Of a stretch of DNA of 45,680 nucleotides, positions 25,298-33,676 are shown piece by piece (positions within the stretch are counted from its first letter, which is position 1; each line of letters starts with the position of its first letter). This DNA is from CAYRGG01 sp964423745 (GTDB lineage: Bacteria; Pseudomonadota; Gammaproteobacteria; Competibacterales; Competibacteraceae). A program made the position numbers and the translations under genes. Where the stretch lies: contig CAYRGG010000035.1 in assembly GCA_964423745.1 (NCBI GenBank), forward strand, positions 1 through 45,680, read 5' to 3'. The notes beneath the pieces are model-generated. The model was not told where the DNA came from. It did no database searches and saw nothing but the letters and a program-made list of their open reading frames with translations.

Positions 25298-25777
25298 ATG
25301 TCTGATACTGTTATCGAGAATAGGTCGGCAAGCGGTCTATCTGTCTTGGGTAGAACTGCGCATCTTATTAATTCTACTTACTACGGCTTAGATTTATTAG
25401 CGCCAATTAGCTTTTTACTACTGCGCTGTTGGGTGGCTTGGCAATTTTTTAAATCAGGGCTTGTCAAGCTACAGAGCTTTGATTCGACGTTGATGCTCTT
25501 TGAGTATGAATATGCGGTTCCTTTGTTGTCGCCAACCATGGCTGCGTATCTAGCAACTGCTGCCGAACTTGTTTTACCCATCTTGCTTATTGTGGGCTTA
25601 GCAGGAAGAATTAGCGCTTTAGGCTTGTTTATCTTAAACCTTGTCGCCTATATTTCATATGCTGATGCGCTGTTGACAGATCACCTGCCCTGGGGACTGA
25701 TTTTGCTTCTATTTACCCTCAGTGGTCCTGGAAAGCTTTCCATCGATTATTTGATCGGCAGATTTGTATCGCGCTAA
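25298..25777 (+). CDS. bufD: DoxX-family membrane protein of the bufferin operon
   Basis: 159 residues with four membrane helices (about 33-55, 75-100, 103-122 and 127-150) and DoxX features (L-L-L-R-C-W-V-A-W-Q-F-F-K-S-G-L-V-K, A-A-E-L-V-L-P-I-L-L). DoxX-type proteins are the usual fourth gene of buf operons; their role there is not settled, possibly redox or membrane handling of the metal. An AAGAGGA site precedes the ATG, 37 nt after bufC. The transcript then runs through MITE B to the terminator at 26005. Confidence 0.88.
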   Translation: MSDTVIENRSASGLSVLGRTAHLINSTYYGLDLLAPISFLLLRCWVAWQFFKSGLVKLQSFDSTLMLFEYEYAVPLLSPTMAAYLATAAELVLPILLIVGLAGRISALGLFILNLVAYISYADALLTDHLPWGLILLLFTLSGPGKLSIDYLIGRFVSR

Positions 25778-25858
25778 CTCTGTTTTCGCGCTATAGGCAA
25801 TGCTATACCGGCCAAGTAATGTTGAATTTTTAGAAGAACAATTTAATGTTTAATAGAT

Positions 25859-26005
25859 TAAGAAGCTGTTTCAAAAACTCGCGACGTTCGCTGAATCAAG
25901 GCGCAGTACCTTCGAGCAGCGCAGTTTACAGGTAGTAAATGAGCAGCGGAGAAGGTGCTGCAACGCCGAGTTGGCGGACATGAGCAGATTTTAAAACAGC
26001 TTCTA
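25859..26005. repeat. MITE copy B (about 147 bp) in the 3' UTR of the bufferin operon
   Basis: Same family as the element at 12548, in opposite orientation. TIRs AGAAGCTGTTTCAAAA on the left and AGAAGCTGTTTTAAAA (reverse complement of the right end); TA at both edges. Read in reverse complement it aligns over its whole length with copy A with scattered substitutions. Its inner stem is decayed compared with copy A, so it may be older. Confidence 0.88.
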
Positions 26006-26028
26006 AGCCCCGCTTCAAGGGGCTTTTT
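26005..26028 (+). terminator. Rho-independent terminator of the bufferin operon
   Basis: AAGCCCC (26005-26011) pairs with GGGGCTT (26019-26025) over a 7-nt loop, and T continues to 26028. It is oriented for the plus strand, 230 nt after bufD. On the minus strand no T-run follows the stem. Confidence 0.85.
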
Positions 26029-26032
26029 AAAC

Positions 26033-27079
26033 TTAACGAGCACGGTGGGAAATCGTTTCTCCTTTATACTCAATTAAACGTGTTGTCTGACCCCGCGCAC
26101 GGTTAAAAAGAAACGTTAAAATACCGATTAATTCAGGAATTTTTAAAACTAGGCAGAGTATTGCATAGCAGAGGGCATAGTTTGGAGCATCGTTACGTTT
26201 TCGCCGATAACGATAAATACGATACCCCTGAACAAAATAAAAGACGCTAAGGGCGCTTACAAGAAGTAAAGCTTTAGGATTCCAGAAACTGCTTAAAAGA
26301 AAGATTAAATAAAGTGCCGGAATAACACCTCCCCAGGTGATAGCGCTTTTTAGGGGGCGCATAAGTGCAGAACGTTCGGGTTGTTGACCGTGCATAAAAA
26401 CCCTTTCCGCATAAGCATGACCACTACGGACGTTGCGTTTCCAAAATTGGGCAAACTTGTCAATAGCTGCATCGTGGATGGTCATATCCTCATCGAGACG
26501 GAATATTTTCCATCCTTGCTGGCGAATTCGAAAACAGAGTTCAGCCTCTTCACCGGCAATCATCATGGGATTAAAACCGTTTGTCTGCCGAAAAGCATCG
26601 CAACGCATCATGGCATCACCTCCACAAGCATCCAGCTCTCCCAGGGATAGGTTCCACTCCATATCACAGTATCGATTATAAATTGTTGCGTCGGGAAAGC
26701 GCTCGCGTCGTCTGCCGCATACCACCGCAACCTCTGGCCGATTATCCAGTTTTTGACAAGCTTTACTGATCCAATCTTCGACAACCTCACAGTCGCCGTC
26801 CACAAACTGCACATACTGAATCTCAGGATCGAGCTTCATAAGTCGCAGGAAACCCGCGTTACGACCCCGGGCCATGGTAAATTGTTTGGACATATCCAGG
26901 TCCACCACGCCTATGCCTAAAGACTTGGCAAATTCTACGCTTTCATCTGTGGAACCAGAATCGACATAGACTATGTGGCTGGCGTTGTGAACTATGGAAT
27001 AAAGACAACGTTTTAGTCGTTCACCTTCGTTGCGACCGATTACCACGACACCAACACGAGAGTTATTAGAATTTGTCAT
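26033..27079 (-). CDS. Glycosyltransferase family 2 with C-terminal membrane segment
   Basis: 348 residues. GT-A motifs are V-V-V-I-G-R-N-E-G-E (12-21), Y-V-D-S-G-S-T-D (38-45), M-A-R-G-R-N-A-G (69-76) and the DxD F-V-D-G-D-C-E with D94 and D96. A later G-E-E-A-E-L-C-F carries the ED-type acceptor base. Hydrophobic stretches at about 240-290 suggest membrane attachment. The class is involved in exopolysaccharide or lipopolysaccharide synthesis. It lies 63 nt downstream of the GT39 gene on the same strand and may form a unit with it. Confidence 0.88.
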   Translation of the reverse strand: MTNSNNSRVGVVVIGRNEGERLKRCLYSIVHNASHIVYVDSGSTDESVEFAKSLGIGVVDLDMSKQFTMARGRNAGFLRLMKLDPEIQYVQFVDGDCEVVEDWISKACQKLDNRPEVAVVCGRRRERFPDATIYNRYCDMEWNLSLGELDACGGDAMMRCDAFRQTNGFNPMMIAGEEAELCFRIRQQGWKIFRLDEDMTIHDAAIDKFAQFWKRNVRSGHAYAERVFMHGQQPERSALMRPLKSAITWGGVIPALYLIFLLSSFWNPKALLLVSALSVFYFVQGYRIYRYRRKRNDAPNYALCYAILCLVLKIPELIGILTFLFNRARGQTTRLIEYKGETISHRAR

Positions 27080-27142
27080 TATTATCGCTATTTTTCTTTA
27101 CGATTTGAATTTGGTCCTAAATAAATATAGGGATTATACTAG

Positions 27143-28822
27143 TCACTCTGTCGTTGTTGAGAGGGTAAGTTTATTATTGTTGCGCACTTTTTGAGAAGAT
27201 GAATCTGCTTCAACTAGATAAACTTCTATAGAGTCATTGGATAAACTTCTAAGTGTTTCATGTTTTGTGACTTGAAATGCACCATTCATCAAAAATTGAA
27301 ATGCTTGTTCAATTTCTTGCTTTTCTTTACAAGATAAGGAACAAATCAACCAGAGTCGAGACGTGGAAGGTAACGGTTTTCTATCAACAGAAATTACCCC
27401 TAGTATTTTCTCACTCATTGATGGATTGATAAAATAAATTGGCATAAAACCATCATAATAACGATGAAAAAATAGATTAAATGCGTACTTGTCAACTTCT
27501 GCATTACGGTTGTTATAAAATACTAGGATGTCACCCGCTTTTTCGGCATTGTTTACGATTTGTGCGGCGCCGAGCCAGTCATCACGATAGGTGACTGTGT
27601 AATAATCTTTTAATCCATTAAACATTATAAATACGTAGGCAATCGCTATTAATGCAGCGAAGGAGCGCTGCCAACGCCAAAGAAAGATAAATCCTGTCAC
27701 GATTAGAATATGAAAATAAGGGGCAATAGACAACAAATAACGATTGCTCCATACATCAAAAAAGAAGTGTGAAATACCTAGCATAACTCCCGCGGGTAAA
27801 AAAGCCCATGCAGTAACCCATAACAACTGTTCTGAGCGGTATTTGGTGAATAGTCTAATCAGGGGAATAGTTAGCAATCCAACCAATAAAATGGTAAATC
27901 CACCAACCAATAAAATTATAAATCCTCTATATAAAAGCAGGTTGTTTTCTTTCAGGGTAAGCCAGAAGGTGGACAATAACGAAGTGTCTGTCATCTGCTT
28001 AAGAAGAGGTATAACTTGCTCATTTTCTGAGGTAAGTAAGTGTCTTACCGGCCAATAAGCGGTCATCTGCTCGAGCATGCCGCTGACTTGAATGACACCT
28101 GGCTTGGCAAATTCGGCTTCTGCCCATTGCGTGGCATATTCCCCAGCAGCACCACCAAAAGCTTGTATCCACAGAGTGGGAAGAGATAAAAGACCAATAA
28201 GCGAAAGCCCTAGTCCAAAAACAAGTAACTGACGGTACTGGTGGCGGTTCTTCCACCCAAACAAAACCATATCTGGTAGTAGCAAAAAAAGATTCAAGGG
28301 AGTCGTTACAATGGCCAGCCACCGTGCCAATGCCCAGCAACTGAGGGAACGAAGAGTTGCAGATTCGAGTGCATAGGTTAAGGCTAGCGTCCCACTGAGA
28401 CTAAAGAAAACGCTAAGACTGTACATGCGGATTTCTTGGGCATGATTAATAAACAGGGGTGAGAGCGTCATCAGAATTGCCGCAATAAGACCTGTCGACT
28501 CTCCTGCTAGACGGCGACCGAGCTGGTAAGTGAGGAAAACTCCTCCAATGCCGAATAAAACACCTAGGCTCCGAAGCCAGGCATCGCTCGTGCCAAAAAG
28601 CATCCAGACTTTTAGTAGAATAAAATAAAAGGGTCGCGCCCAAGGAAAGTCCTCAGACATCCTTTCCGCTGTGCGGATGCTGAGCATTTCGTCAATCCAA
28701 AGGCTCTCGCTATCCAGTTGATAAAAACGCAAGCCAGTTGCGATTAGGAGAATTAAACTGATGGGAATCCATGCTATTAAATTGGCCGGAATGGCGCTGG
28801 TCTGACTTTTTGTGATTTCCAT
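27143..28822 (-). CDS. ArnT-like glycosyltransferase, family 39 (GT-C)
   Basis: 559 residues from the chosen start. Helix 1 (about 12-30) is followed by the family 39 loop L-D-S-E-S-L-W-I-D-E-M-L-S with the catalytic pair D44-E45. About ten more helices and a C-terminal soluble domain of about 150 residues follow. Members move a sugar from undecaprenyl phosphate to lipid or protein in the periplasm. The frame runs up to a TTG at 28879, but ATG 28822 lies directly before the hydrophobic start and is preferred. The acceptor is unknown. Confidence 0.83.
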   Translation of the reverse strand: MEITKSQTSAIPANLIAWIPISLILLIATGLRFYQLDSESLWIDEMLSIRTAERMSEDFPWARPFYFILLKVWMLFGTSDAWLRSLGVLFGIGGVFLTYQLGRRLAGESTGLIAAILMTLSPLFINHAQEIRMYSLSVFFSLSGTLALTYALESATLRSLSCWALARWLAIVTTPLNLFLLLPDMVLFGWKNRHQYRQLLVFGLGLSLIGLLSLPTLWIQAFGGAAGEYATQWAEAEFAKPGVIQVSGMLEQMTAYWPVRHLLTSENEQVIPLLKQMTDTSLLSTFWLTLKENNLLLYRGFIILLVGGFTILLVGLLTIPLIRLFTKYRSEQLLWVTAWAFLPAGVMLGISHFFFDVWSNRYLLSIAPYFHILIVTGFIFLWRWQRSFAALIAIAYVFIMFNGLKDYYTVTYRDDWLGAAQIVNNAEKAGDILVFYNNRNAEVDKYAFNLFFHRYYDGFMPIYFINPSMSEKILGVISVDRKPLPSTSRLWLICSLSCKEKQEIEQAFQFLMNGAFQVTKHETLRSLSNDSIEVYLVEADSSSQKVRNNNKLTLSTTTE

Positions 28823-29014
28823 ATTTTGGTGTCCATGTCCTATACTAATAACAATTTTTTTACCAATTTTAATAGGCAAAAAAATTTCTAACTTTGTTTA
28901 TAGTTTTTTTACTTTATGTGCTGCTATATCTACAAAACTAGTTTTTGAAAATTGTATGGGTGCTGTGTCATATCAAACGACGTTGGTATTAGCATCCGTT
29001 CAAGACAATTAAAC

Positions 29015-29518
29015 TTATGGTGAATTTGGATTAACTACTTTATGTTTTAAAACTTCTATAACACCTTTAAAGGTTTCGCGATTCTTATCGTTCAACTGAC
29101 TAAGGGTATTATGAGAATTGAACACTGTGTTGCTTAGTTCGGGTTTACTAAAGTTTTTGTTAGGAATAGGTTGTAATGTCATTATTTTAATAGGGCTCGT
29201 ATCGCAGATATAAAATATCTCGTAAAAACCTACATTTTCTAAAATACAGTTAATATCTTCATTGGTAGACACTAATGTAGCTTGAGTTGCAAAGCGGTCT
29301 CTGACAAAGTTGGCGAGCTTTGCCAGCAGTCCAAGACTCGTACTGTCCATTCCCGTTACTTCCGTAAGGTCTAGTACTATATTGTTAAAACCTGTATCTA
29401 GAAACAGTTGATCAAAGAATTCATCTAGGGCGCAACCCATGGTGTACTGAATGTTACCCACCAATTTAATGATATAAATGTCGTTTAGCTTAGCAAAAAG
29501 TGCTGCAGTTTCGCTCAT
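29015..29518 (-). CDS. STAS-domain anti-anti-sigma-factor-like protein
   Basis: 167 residues. The STAS domain (about 8-110) shows I-V-L-D-L-T-E-V-T-G-M-D-S-T-S-L-G. S59 corresponds to the serine phosphorylated in SpoIIAA/RsbV proteins. A non-conserved tail of about 50 residues follows. It is 9 nt downstream of the PP2C regulator gene, so it is the likely dephosphorylation target. No RsbW-type kinase gene is in the window, so the antagonist must be elsewhere. Confidence 0.87.
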   Translation of the reverse strand: MSETAALFAKLNDIYIIKLVGNIQYTMGCALDEFFDQLFLDTGFNNIVLDLTEVTGMDSTSLGLLAKLANFVRDRFATQATLVSTNEDINCILENVGFYEIFYICDTSPIKIMTLQPIPNKNFSKPELSNTVFNSHNTLSQLNDKNRETFKGVIEVLKHKVVNPNSP

Positions 29519-29527
29519 GCATCAAAC

Positions 29528-30703
29528 CTAGTGTTTTGTTATTAATAAAATACTAATATCATCGGGTAGATCATTAGTCTGACTTAAAGCAAGTTTCTTC
29601 ATAAGAGTTTCTATATCAATGTTTACATCTTCGACAGCATTTAATAGAAAATTTAGCTTTTTTTCTATATTAGATTTAGAAAGCACTTCTAGAATTCCGT
29701 CAGAGATGAGCGCCAGCGCAAAAACCGATGGTAGTTCTAGCACTTTGGTGTGGTAATCGGCGAAATCAAATAACCCCACAGGGAAGCTCTTACCCTCTAT
29801 GTATGTTGCATGAGTTCCGTCAAAAATAATCGGAAACGGAAATTGACCACTGTTACTATAACTTAACTGATTGTTACCGCAGTTGATAACTCCGTAAAAC
29901 ATTGTAAGGTATTTGCCCAGCCGCGCCCGAATGATCTCTTCATTCAGGTGCTTTAACATATGACTAGGCTCAAGTATTTCCACATTGTTATCCTGCCAAT
30001 AACGTTCCAGATAGCGATTAATGTAGCTTCGTAATAGAACAGTGACGAAAGCCGATGAAACGCCATGCCCTGATACATCAGCCATATAAAATCCTAAGTG
30101 TTGTGCATCGATGGCAAAGTAATCGACAAAATCACCACTTAGGTACTGAGATGTCAAGAGATGACGGCTAAATACATAAGGACCGTAGCGTCGATCTGTT
30201 TTTGGGAGAAGTTGAAACTGTATTCGCCGGCCTGCTTCTTCATCTTCCTGTAATTGTTTTAAGCTTCGCTGGAGTTGAGCGTTGACAGCCTCCAAATGTT
30301 CCCGATATTCACGGTTCTCCCGCAACAAATGAGCGCGTTCCAGAGACTGTTTAACAGCATGTTCCAGTGCAGCCATATCTTCGATGGGTTTAGTAAGATA
30401 ATCCCAAGCGCCAAGCTTAAGGGCTTTAAGGGCGTCGCTTATACCACCCATGCCAGAAACCATGATAATTGGCATTTCGGGAAATTCTTGAGTGACTATT
30501 GCTAGTACATCAAGGCCATCTAGTTCGGGCATGCGCAGGTCACAGAGCACCAGATCAGGCGATGCTTGACGACACTTTTCGATACCTTCCCGACCATTTT
30601 CTGCTTCAAGTACTTGAAAATCGCTATCTTCCAAATAAATTGCAAACGACTCTCGCACTAGCTTTTCATCATCAACTATAAGTACTTTTGGCCTCTGCGT
30701 CAT
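29528..30703 (-). CDS. Response regulator with SpoIIE/PP2C phosphatase output (RsbU/HsbR-like)
   Basis: 391 residues. The receiver domain (1-120) has D55 (L-C-D-L-R-M-P) and K in Y-L-T-K-P-I. A coiled coil follows (about 125-160), then the SpoIIE-type phosphatase domain with G-D-F-V-D-Y-F, M-A-D-V-S-G-H-G-V-S-S-A-F and a late D-D-I-S-I-L metal site. Phosphorylation of the receiver should switch the phosphatase, which then acts on the STAS protein: a partner-switching pathway controlling a sigma factor or another target. It is 16 nt downstream of a second receiver gene. Confidence 0.94.
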   Translation of the reverse strand: MTQRPKVLIVDDEKLVRESFAIYLEDSDFQVLEAENGREGIEKCRQASPDLVLCDLRMPELDGLDVLAIVTQEFPEMPIIMVSGMGGISDALKALKLGAWDYLTKPIEDMAALEHAVKQSLERAHLLRENREYREHLEAVNAQLQRSLKQLQEDEEAGRRIQFQLLPKTDRRYGPYVFSRHLLTSQYLSGDFVDYFAIDAQHLGFYMADVSGHGVSSAFVTVLLRSYINRYLERYWQDNNVEILEPSHMLKHLNEEIIRARLGKYLTMFYGVINCGNNQLSYSNSGQFPFPIIFDGTHATYIEGKSFPVGLFDFADYHTKVLELPSVFALALISDGILEVLSKSNIEKKLNFLLNAVEDVNIDIETLMKKLALSQTNDLPDDISILLITKH

Positions 30704-30719
30704 TAATCTGTAATCTCAT

Positions 30720-31100
30720 TTAATGTAGCTTTGCCAAACTTCGAATAGCTTCCACCAGCGGCGCCATATCCAGCAGGGGTTTTAAATAAACGTGGGCTTC
30801 GTCTAGTCCAAGGTTCTGTAATTCGGTGGGTAGCGTATAATCTGACGATCCTGTATGGATGATAAAATGCATCCTAGGACATAACTCATGAATACGGCAA
30901 ATTGAGACGTTGCCATCTATCCCTGGTAAGCGCATATCCATAATGCATACAGCGAACTGGCAACTGTCTTGACGAATATGGTTAATAGCTTCTTCACCAG
31001 ATTCTACGGCAACCACTATGATTCCATCGTCTTCTAAATAAGCTTTTAGATTTTCTCGGACCATAACTTCGTCGTCGACAATCAGTACCCTGGTTTCCAT
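30720..31100 (-). CDS. Single-domain response regulator
   Basis: 126 residues, a receiver only. D9-D10 (V-D-D-E), phospho-acceptor D55 (I-M-D-M-R-L-P-G) and K107 (Y-L-K-P-L) are seen; the usual Thr position reads H-T-G-S-S. It is the first gene of the three-gene partner-switching operon and probably passes phosphate or competes with the receiver of the phosphatase. Confidence 0.92.
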   Translation of the reverse strand: METRVLIVDDEVMVRENLKAYLEDDGIIVVAVESGEEAINHIRQDSCQFAVCIMDMRLPGIDGNVSICRIHELCPRMHFIIHTGSSDYTLPTELQNLGLDEAHVYLKPLLDMAPLVEAIRSLAKLH

Positions 31101-31501
31101 TGCAATTTCTCAATCACAACAAGGGTTAGCTTGGGTATTTAAGGTGTTTTTCATTGTAACTTGCCTATCGTAGATCTTTGGTGTTGTTGCCTTTCGGTGT
31201 TGATGCGTATATATAAACCTCTCCTTAGCTGTTTTCTATACCGCCAAAACAAGAATATGCCCAAATGGTTAAAATAGACATATTTGATGCGTATTGTTCT
31301 TTTGACAAAAAATAAAGCAATGTTTGCACCATATTGATGGCTCTTTTTCAAAGCCCTTTTTAGAAGCAGCTTCTTGGCTACCTGAAATTTAATCTAAAAC
31401 CTGCGAATACTTTTGTAGGAAGAAACTAGCTTATTATGAAAGTCAAAAAAAGCGATCACATCAGATGGTTTTTTTAAATTACAAAAAAAGTGAGCCACAA
31501 A
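31101..31501. other. Divergent promoter region between signalling operon and nagZ
   Basis: About 400 nt, AT-rich. It contains a 13-bp perfect palindrome AGAAGC-A-GCTTCT at 31362-31374, which could be an operator. A 66-codon minus-strand frame (31151-31351) starts only with TTG and has no ribosome site; I do not call it. No RNA gene was recognised. Confidence 0.4.
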
Positions 31502-32527
31502 ATGTCTTTAGGTCCCATCATGCTCGGTTTAGAAGGGCTAGAGCTCAGCGCCGAGGAGAAAGAAATACTGCGTCATCCCTTAGTGGGCGGTATAATTCTG
31601 TTTACTCGGAATCATCAATCCCCTGAGCAAGTTGCGCGGTTGGTGCATACGATCCACGAACTACGTCAGCCAAGTTTGCTGGTGGCAGTCGATCAGGAGG
31701 GTGGACGGGTGCAACGCTTTCGCCAGGGATTTACCCGGTTGCCACCGCTGCGATGCTTTGGAGAAACCTATGAGCAGTCTCCAACTCGCGCTATGGAATC
31801 AGCTTACCTGACAGGCTGGTTGATGGCTACAGAACTCCGGGCGGTGGGTGTGGATTTTAGTTTTGCGCCGGTGTTGGATCTCGATCGCGGGCTAAGCCAA
31901 ATCATTGGCAATCGGGCTTTTCATGGTGACCCCCATGTGGTGACGCAGCTTGCAATTGCCTATGCAGATGGTATGCAGAAGGCGGGTATGGCCGCTGTCG
32001 GCAAACACTTTCCGGGGCATGGTGGGGTGGTGGCCGATTCTCACGTTGAATTGCCCGTAGATGATCGCTCCCTCACAGAACTTATGGCAGAAGATCTATC
32101 GGTTTTCCAACGCACGGTGGAGCATGGCATAGCTGCAATCATGCCAGCCCATGTGGTTTTTCCCCAAATCGATAGGTTGCCAGCCAGTTTTTCTTTCCCT
32201 TGGTTAACGGAGATCTTACGTCACCGTTTGGGTTTTCAGGGCGCGATCATCAGCGATGACTTAGATATGCAGGGCTCGTGGGTGATGGGATCACCACCGG
32301 AACGCGCCCAAGCGGCTTTGGCCGCGGGTTGTGATATGGTCTTGGCCTGCAATGATCGGCAAGCTGCTATAGCTATGTTAGATCATCTGAAATTGCCCAC
32401 AGATACAGAGGCCACCTTGCGTTATGCTCAGCTCCGCAGCCACAACCGTATAGCGTTGACGGCGCTACGGCAAAGCGAATTTTGGCAACGCGCCGTAGAG
32501 TTAGTGGAGAATTTTGCACCGGTCTAG
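31502..32527 (+). CDS. nagZ: Beta-N-acetylhexosaminidase of peptidoglycan recycling
   Basis: 341 residues, the same length as E. coli NagZ. GH3 motifs are G-P-I-M-L-G-L-E-G at the start, D-Q-E-G-G-R-V-Q-R, K-H-F-P-G-H-G, D-S-H-V-E-L-P and S-D-D-L-D-M with the catalytic Asp. It removes GlcNAc from GlcNAc-1,6-anhydroMurNAc peptides in the cytoplasm. GTG 31490 is in frame but ATG 31502 gives the standard NagZ N-terminus. It heads a plus-strand run with dsrE, hpt and the phosphorylase. Confidence 0.96.
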   Translation: MSLGPIMLGLEGLELSAEEKEILRHPLVGGIILFTRNHQSPEQVARLVHTIHELRQPSLLVAVDQEGGRVQRFRQGFTRLPPLRCFGETYEQSPTRAMESAYLTGWLMATELRAVGVDFSFAPVLDLDRGLSQIIGNRAFHGDPHVVTQLAIAYADGMQKAGMAAVGKHFPGHGGVVADSHVELPVDDRSLTELMAEDLSVFQRTVEHGIAAIMPAHVVFPQIDRLPASFSFPWLTEILRHRLGFQGAIISDDLDMQGSWVMGSPPERAQAALAAGCDMVLACNDRQAAIAMLDHLKLPTDTEATLRYAQLRSHNRIALTALRQSEFWQRAVELVENFAPV

Positions 32528-32608
32528 ATGGTGAAGTTTTTCCTTATAGGGTTGGTTTGTTTGTAGTCTATACCTATAATCTGTGGCTCCCTTACCTGGA
32601 GAACCGTG

Positions 32609-32974
32609 ATGGCTAACAAACTTTTGATCGTCATGGTCAATACTGATCCCAACAGTCCTTCTGAAGTGGAGGCGCCTTTCTTTCAAGCGACAGTCGCTGC
32701 CGCCATGGAATATGATGTGGAAATCGTCATGACGGGACGGTCTAGTGAACTTGCCATTAAAGGGGTCGCTGAAGCCATACATCCTAAAGAGGGAGAAGAA
32801 AAAAACGTCTATGATCTCATCAAGGATGCACACGAAGCGGGCGTTAAATTTAAGGTTTGCACCACAGTAGAGCGATGGGGGGATAATTTAATTCCCGAAA
32901 TTGAAGAAACCGTAGGCGGGGCGTATCTTATCAGTGAGGCTATGGACGACGATACGGTAACCTTCACCTACTAA
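32609..32974 (+). CDS. DsrE/DsrF-like family protein
   Basis: 121 residues of the small alpha/beta DsrE fold: K-L-L-I-V-M-V-N-T-D-P at the N-terminus, F-F-Q-A-T-V-A-A-A-M-E-Y-D-V-E-I-V-M-T-G-R, and G-V-K-F-K-V-C-T-T in the middle. The Cys in K-V-C-T could be a sulfur-relay residue, but E. coli-type TusD/E partners are absent. GTG 32606 is in frame; GGAG at 32598-32601 fits ATG 32609. The function is unknown; it lies 12 nt before hpt. Confidence 0.82.
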   Translation: MANKLLIVMVNTDPNSPSEVEAPFFQATVAAAMEYDVEIVMTGRSSELAIKGVAEAIHPKEGEEKNVYDLIKDAHEAGVKFKVCTTVERWGDNLIPEIEETVGGAYLISEAMDDDTVTFTY

Positions 32975-32986
32975 ACGGAATGGTTT

Positions 32987-33556
32987 ATGGTTGCCATCAA
33001 TGCTAAACAAGCCCATAGCGTGTTAGAAAGCGCCGATCTGCTCTGTTCTCGTGAACGCATAGAGCAGGCCCTTGACCATATGGCTCTAGAGATTACACGA
33101 CGTCTTCAACATTGCGATCCGCTGGTGTTAGTGGTGATGAATGGCGCCCTTGTTCCAGCAGCACACCTGTTTACTCGGTTAAGTTTTCCATTCCAGATCG
33201 ATTATGTGCATGCGACGCGCTATGGTGATACCACGGCGGGTAGGGAACTGAATTGGTTGGTTAGTCCCCATGTTTCCGTGCAAGGGCGAGTGGTATTGGT
33301 CGTCGATGATATCTTTGACGAAGGTAAAACTCTGCAAGCTATACTTACTTACCTTCGCCAGTCCCAGGCCCAAGAAATCTACAGCGCGGTGCTGGTCAAT
33401 AAAAAACATAACCGTAAAGCCCCAGGGCTAAATGTAGATTTTATCGGCTTGGAAGTGGAGGATCGCTATGTATTTGGTTTTGGCATGGACTACAAAGCCT
33501 ATTGGCGAAACTTGCCTGACATATATGCTGTAGGGAAAACAATGTTGTTCAGCTAG
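32987..33556 (+). CDS. hpt: Hypoxanthine-guanine phosphoribosyltransferase
   Basis: 189 residues. The type I PRTase PRPP loop reads V-V-L-V-V-D-D-I-F-D-E-G-K-T-L. The N-terminal V-M-N-G-A-L-V-P-A pyrophosphate loop and the C-terminal V-F-G-F-G-M-D-Y base-binding region are complete. It makes IMP or GMP from hypoxanthine or guanine. Its position before the methylthioinosine phosphorylase gene suggests that it recycles the hypoxanthine released there. Confidence 0.94.
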   Translation: MVAINAKQAHSVLESADLLCSRERIEQALDHMALEITRRLQHCDPLVLVVMNGALVPAAHLFTRLSFPFQIDYVHATRYGDTTAGRELNWLVSPHVSVQGRVVLVVDDIFDEGKTLQAILTYLRQSQAQEIYSAVLVNKKHNRKAPGLNVDFIGLEVEDRYVFGFGMDYKAYWRNLPDIYAVGKTMLFS

Positions 33557-33676
33557 CGCCGTGTTGTTGAATTTAGCAAAGTTTAGCAATTTTTGTCTAT
33601 TCTAGATTGAACGGCGTGTCATCTGTGTCGATAAATCTCAGATTTCACAATACTTTCGCATAAAACTAAACACTTC

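Noticed and set aside
31151..31351. 66-codon minus-strand frame upstream of the receiver gene
   Set aside because: TTG start, no ribosome site, unusual Arg-rich AT-derived composition.
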